DNA from: JAFMDF01 sp965222705
GTDB lineage: Bacteria > Bacteroidota > Bacteroidia > Chitinophagales > Saprospiraceae
Length of the DNA stretch: 64,000 nt
Assembly: GCA_965222705.1 (NCBI GenBank)
Contig: CBDCUO010000018.1
Span: forward strand, 4,368 to 68,367
Direction of reading: 5' to 3'
Position 1 is the stretch's first letter, and every line of letters begins with the position of its first letter. A program made the position numbers and the translations under genes. The notes under the pieces are model-generated. The model ran no database searches. It saw only the letters and a list, made by a program, of their open reading frames with translations, and was not told the origin of the DNA. Shown piece after piece: positions 62,397-64,000 of the stretch.

Positions 62397-63053
62397 ATGA
62401 ACCACGACAATAAAACAATAGCTTCGCTCAGAGAAGACTATACATCAAAGAAGATACGAATACAAGACTTCGACCCAAACCCTATTCAACAATTTGCAAG
62501 CTGGTTTGAGGAAGCACTTAATTCTTCTGTTAAAGAGCCTAACGCAATGACTTTAGCTACGGCAAGTAAGTTGGGCAGACCTGCTGCAAGGATTATTTTA
62601 TTAAAAGGATTTGATGAAAATGGGTTTATTTTTTATACCAGCTACAAAAGTCGAAAAGGCAAAGAACTGGAAGAGAACCCCTATACTGCGCTCGTGTTTT
62701 TCTGGAAGGAATTACAAAGACAAGTTCGCATTGAAGGCTCCGTAGAAAAAATTTCTAAAAGAAAATCTGCTAAATATTTTCAAAGCCGCCCAAAAAGTAG
62801 TCAAATTGGAGCTTGGGCATCCGCTCAAAGCCAAGTTATTAAAAATCGAGAAGTTTTAGAAAGGAATGTCGAGTCATTGGAAATAAGGTATGCCGAAGAA
62901 ACTGCGCTGCCCAAACCGCCAAATTGGGGGGGCTACTTGGTCAACCCTACTTTAATTGAGTTTTGGCAAGGGCAGCCAAGTCGCTTGCACGATCGAATTC
63001 GCTATACTAAAAAGAGAGGAAATAAATGGATAATAGAACGACTAGCTCCCTAA
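62397..63053 (+). CDS. pdxH: Pyridoxamine 5'-phosphate oxidase
   Basis: 218 residues. The FMN enzyme oxidises pyridoxamine or pyridoxine 5'-phosphate to pyridoxal phosphate. Motifs seen: EPNAMTLATASKLGRPAARI, GFIFYTSYKSRKGKEL, FFWKELQRQVRIEGSVEKIS, PKSSQIGAWASAQS and the C-terminal FWQGQPSRLHDRIRY. All match PdxH over its full length. Two terminator-like units precede it. The last gene of the window converges with it, 5 bp away. Confidence 0.96.
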   Translation: MNHDNKTIASLREDYTSKKIRIQDFDPNPIQQFASWFEEALNSSVKEPNAMTLATASKLGRPAARIILLKGFDENGFIFYTSYKSRKGKELEENPYTALVFFWKELQRQVRIEGSVEKISKRKSAKYFQSRPKSSQIGAWASAQSQVIKNREVLERNVESLEIRYAEETALPKPPNWGGYLVNPTLIEFWQGQPSRLHDRIRYTKKRGNKWIIERLAP

Positions 63054-63058
63054 TAAAT

Positions 63059-64000
63059 TTATCCCTCTTTTGGCCATTTCATGAAGCGCTGTAAAATCAG
63101 CGCAAAAGTAATAACCAGCACACAGCCGATCAGATTTAGCCACAAATAAGCTATGTTGAGTACATTAATAGTGGTTAAATAGAAAATGGCCAGCACGGCA
63201 AGTTCTCCTAATATTGCTCCCCAAAATACGGCACTCCCGCTAATGCCTTTGAAAAATTGGTTGATTGTAAAAAAACCAAAAATAGCCCCGATCGCACCCC
63301 CTACTAATACGGTTTCTAAGTCCATTCGACCATCGTATAAGCCCATAAAAATAGCTCCCAAAACAGCTCCGGTGAAAATGCCCAGTGATAAAGAACGGCT
63401 ATCTTTTCTTCTAAAGAAAAAGGCTAAAAGAAAAATGCCCAATATCGCCCCATAAAATAAAGAGCCTATAATGTTAACTGCTTGAATCAAATTATCGAAA
63501 AGACCCGCCGTGGCGGCAAAAATCAGAGCAATTATGCCCCAGCCAACGGTTATCCATTTGGACGCATTAAGGTAATGATGATCGCTTTTATCGGTTGTCA
63601 CATTGCGCTTATATAAGTCTATAACCGTAGTCGTTGCTAGTGCATTTAGCTCTGATGCAGTAGAAGACATGGCTGCGGAAAAAATAACGGCCAGTAAAAG
63701 TCCTATAATGCCGACAGGTAAATAATTCATGATAAAAGTAATAAATACATAGTCGGTATCTTTTGTTTTAGCACCAGGGCTTTCCCTAATGATAATATTT
63801 TTGATTTCTTCCCGAATAGTATTTTCCTGTGTTTGAATAAGCTTGATTTGATTTTGTATGCTATTTATTTCCGCTTGATTATTATTACCTATAGCCGACA
63901 TTAATTTTTTGATCTCTGCTCGTTTGTTTTTAAAAACACTATCGTACTGCTGCTCTAAATCTTTGTAAGCCAGTTCCGATTTTGTTCCCATTACACTATT
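63059..64000 (-). CDS. Sodium:solute symporter (SSS family), C-terminal part, cut by the window edge
   Basis: The frame is open to base 64000, so the gene continues beyond the window. What is seen is a hydrophilic, coiled-coil-like loop (about 75 residues with KKLMSAIGNNNQAEINSIQ) and then the second half of a solute:sodium symporter: YLPVGIIGLLLAVIFSAAMS, STASELNALATTTVIDLYKR and further helices to the end (FMKWPKEG). The MSSTASELNALATT block is the family signature. The long loop is larger than in most sugar or proline symporters. The substrate cannot be told. Confidence 0.87.
   Translation of the reverse strand, partial: NSVMGTKSELAYKDLEQQYDSVFKNKRAEIKKLMSAIGNNNQAEINSIQNQIKLIQTQENTIREEIKNIIIRESPGAKTKDTDYVFITFIMNYLPVGIIGLLLAVIFSAAMSSTASELNALATTTVIDLYKRNVTTDKSDHHYLNASKWITVGWGIIALIFAATAGLFDNLIQAVNIIGSLFYGAILGIFLLAFFFRRKDSRSLSLGIFTGAVLGAIFMGLYDGRMDLETVLVGGAIGAIFGFFTINQFFKGISGSAVFWGAILGELAVLAIFYLTTINVLNIAYLWLNLIGCVLVITFALILQRFMKWPKEG

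Overview
The window looks like chromosomal DNA of an AT-rich member of the Bacteroidota, most plausibly the Saprospiria (Haliscomenobacter/Lewinella-like). The evidence is a PorU-type C25 peptidase of the type IX secretion system (T9SS), C-terminal T9SS sorting domains on a GH10 xylanase and on a DUF4465 protein, SusC and SusD remnants, start codons mostly without Shine-Dalgarno sequences, and -7 elements of the TAnnTTTG type. The lineage below phylum is an inference.

Layout. 1-6.4 kb: plant-polysaccharide and uronate catabolism (secreted xylanase, altronate dehydratase uxaA, tagaturonate reductase uxaB) with a decayed TRAP permease (dctM). 6.4-13.4 kb: an insertion-rich, decaying stretch with four IS elements of four families (ISAs1, IS1, IS5, IS701-like), a broken HTH protein, SusD and SusC remnants and a palindromic repeat, plus intact mnmE. 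13.4-24 kb: an AT-rich region, then dnaB, sufU/sufS, moeA, an M28 peptidase and a large two-AAA Clp-like ATPase with unrecognised ends. 24.2-29.1 kb: a PAS + metallo-beta-lactamase (MBL) pair, then a three-gene cluster (EAD11-like membrane protein, secreted or barrel-like protein, membrane-anchored MBL protein). This cluster is the best candidate for an undescribed system. 29.1-37.6 kb: trehalase + MFS permease, a DUF1080-amidohydrolase fusion, an Ig-like lipoprotein, and a metal-binding protein with a DtxR/MntR regulator. 37.7-43.3 kb: recO, a frameshifted EamA exporter, tRNA-Val, and a cobalamin riboswitch ahead of a T9SS-secreted DUF4465 protein. 43.5-56.1 kb: nucleoside permease, methylmalonyl-CoA mutase, comF, a dienoyl-CoA reductase, porU and feoAB. 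56.5-64 kb: NUC1 nuclease, TerB-like and zinc-ribbon proteins, an LpxL-type acyltransferase, a lipoprotein, an MFS permease, pdxH and a truncated SSS symporter.

Cross-links. Three themes recur. First, B12: the riboswitch and its presumed B12-binding protein lie near the B12-dependent mutase. Second, metals: mntR, an SBP and feoAB. Third, a small family of inverted repeats (TTTGACAA...TTGTCAAA) occurs five times in intergenic DNA, four of them just ahead of genes. Two further dispersed repeat families and a tandem pair of terminator-bearing units are also present. Everything was read by eye from the sequence and recalled family features; no database search was run.
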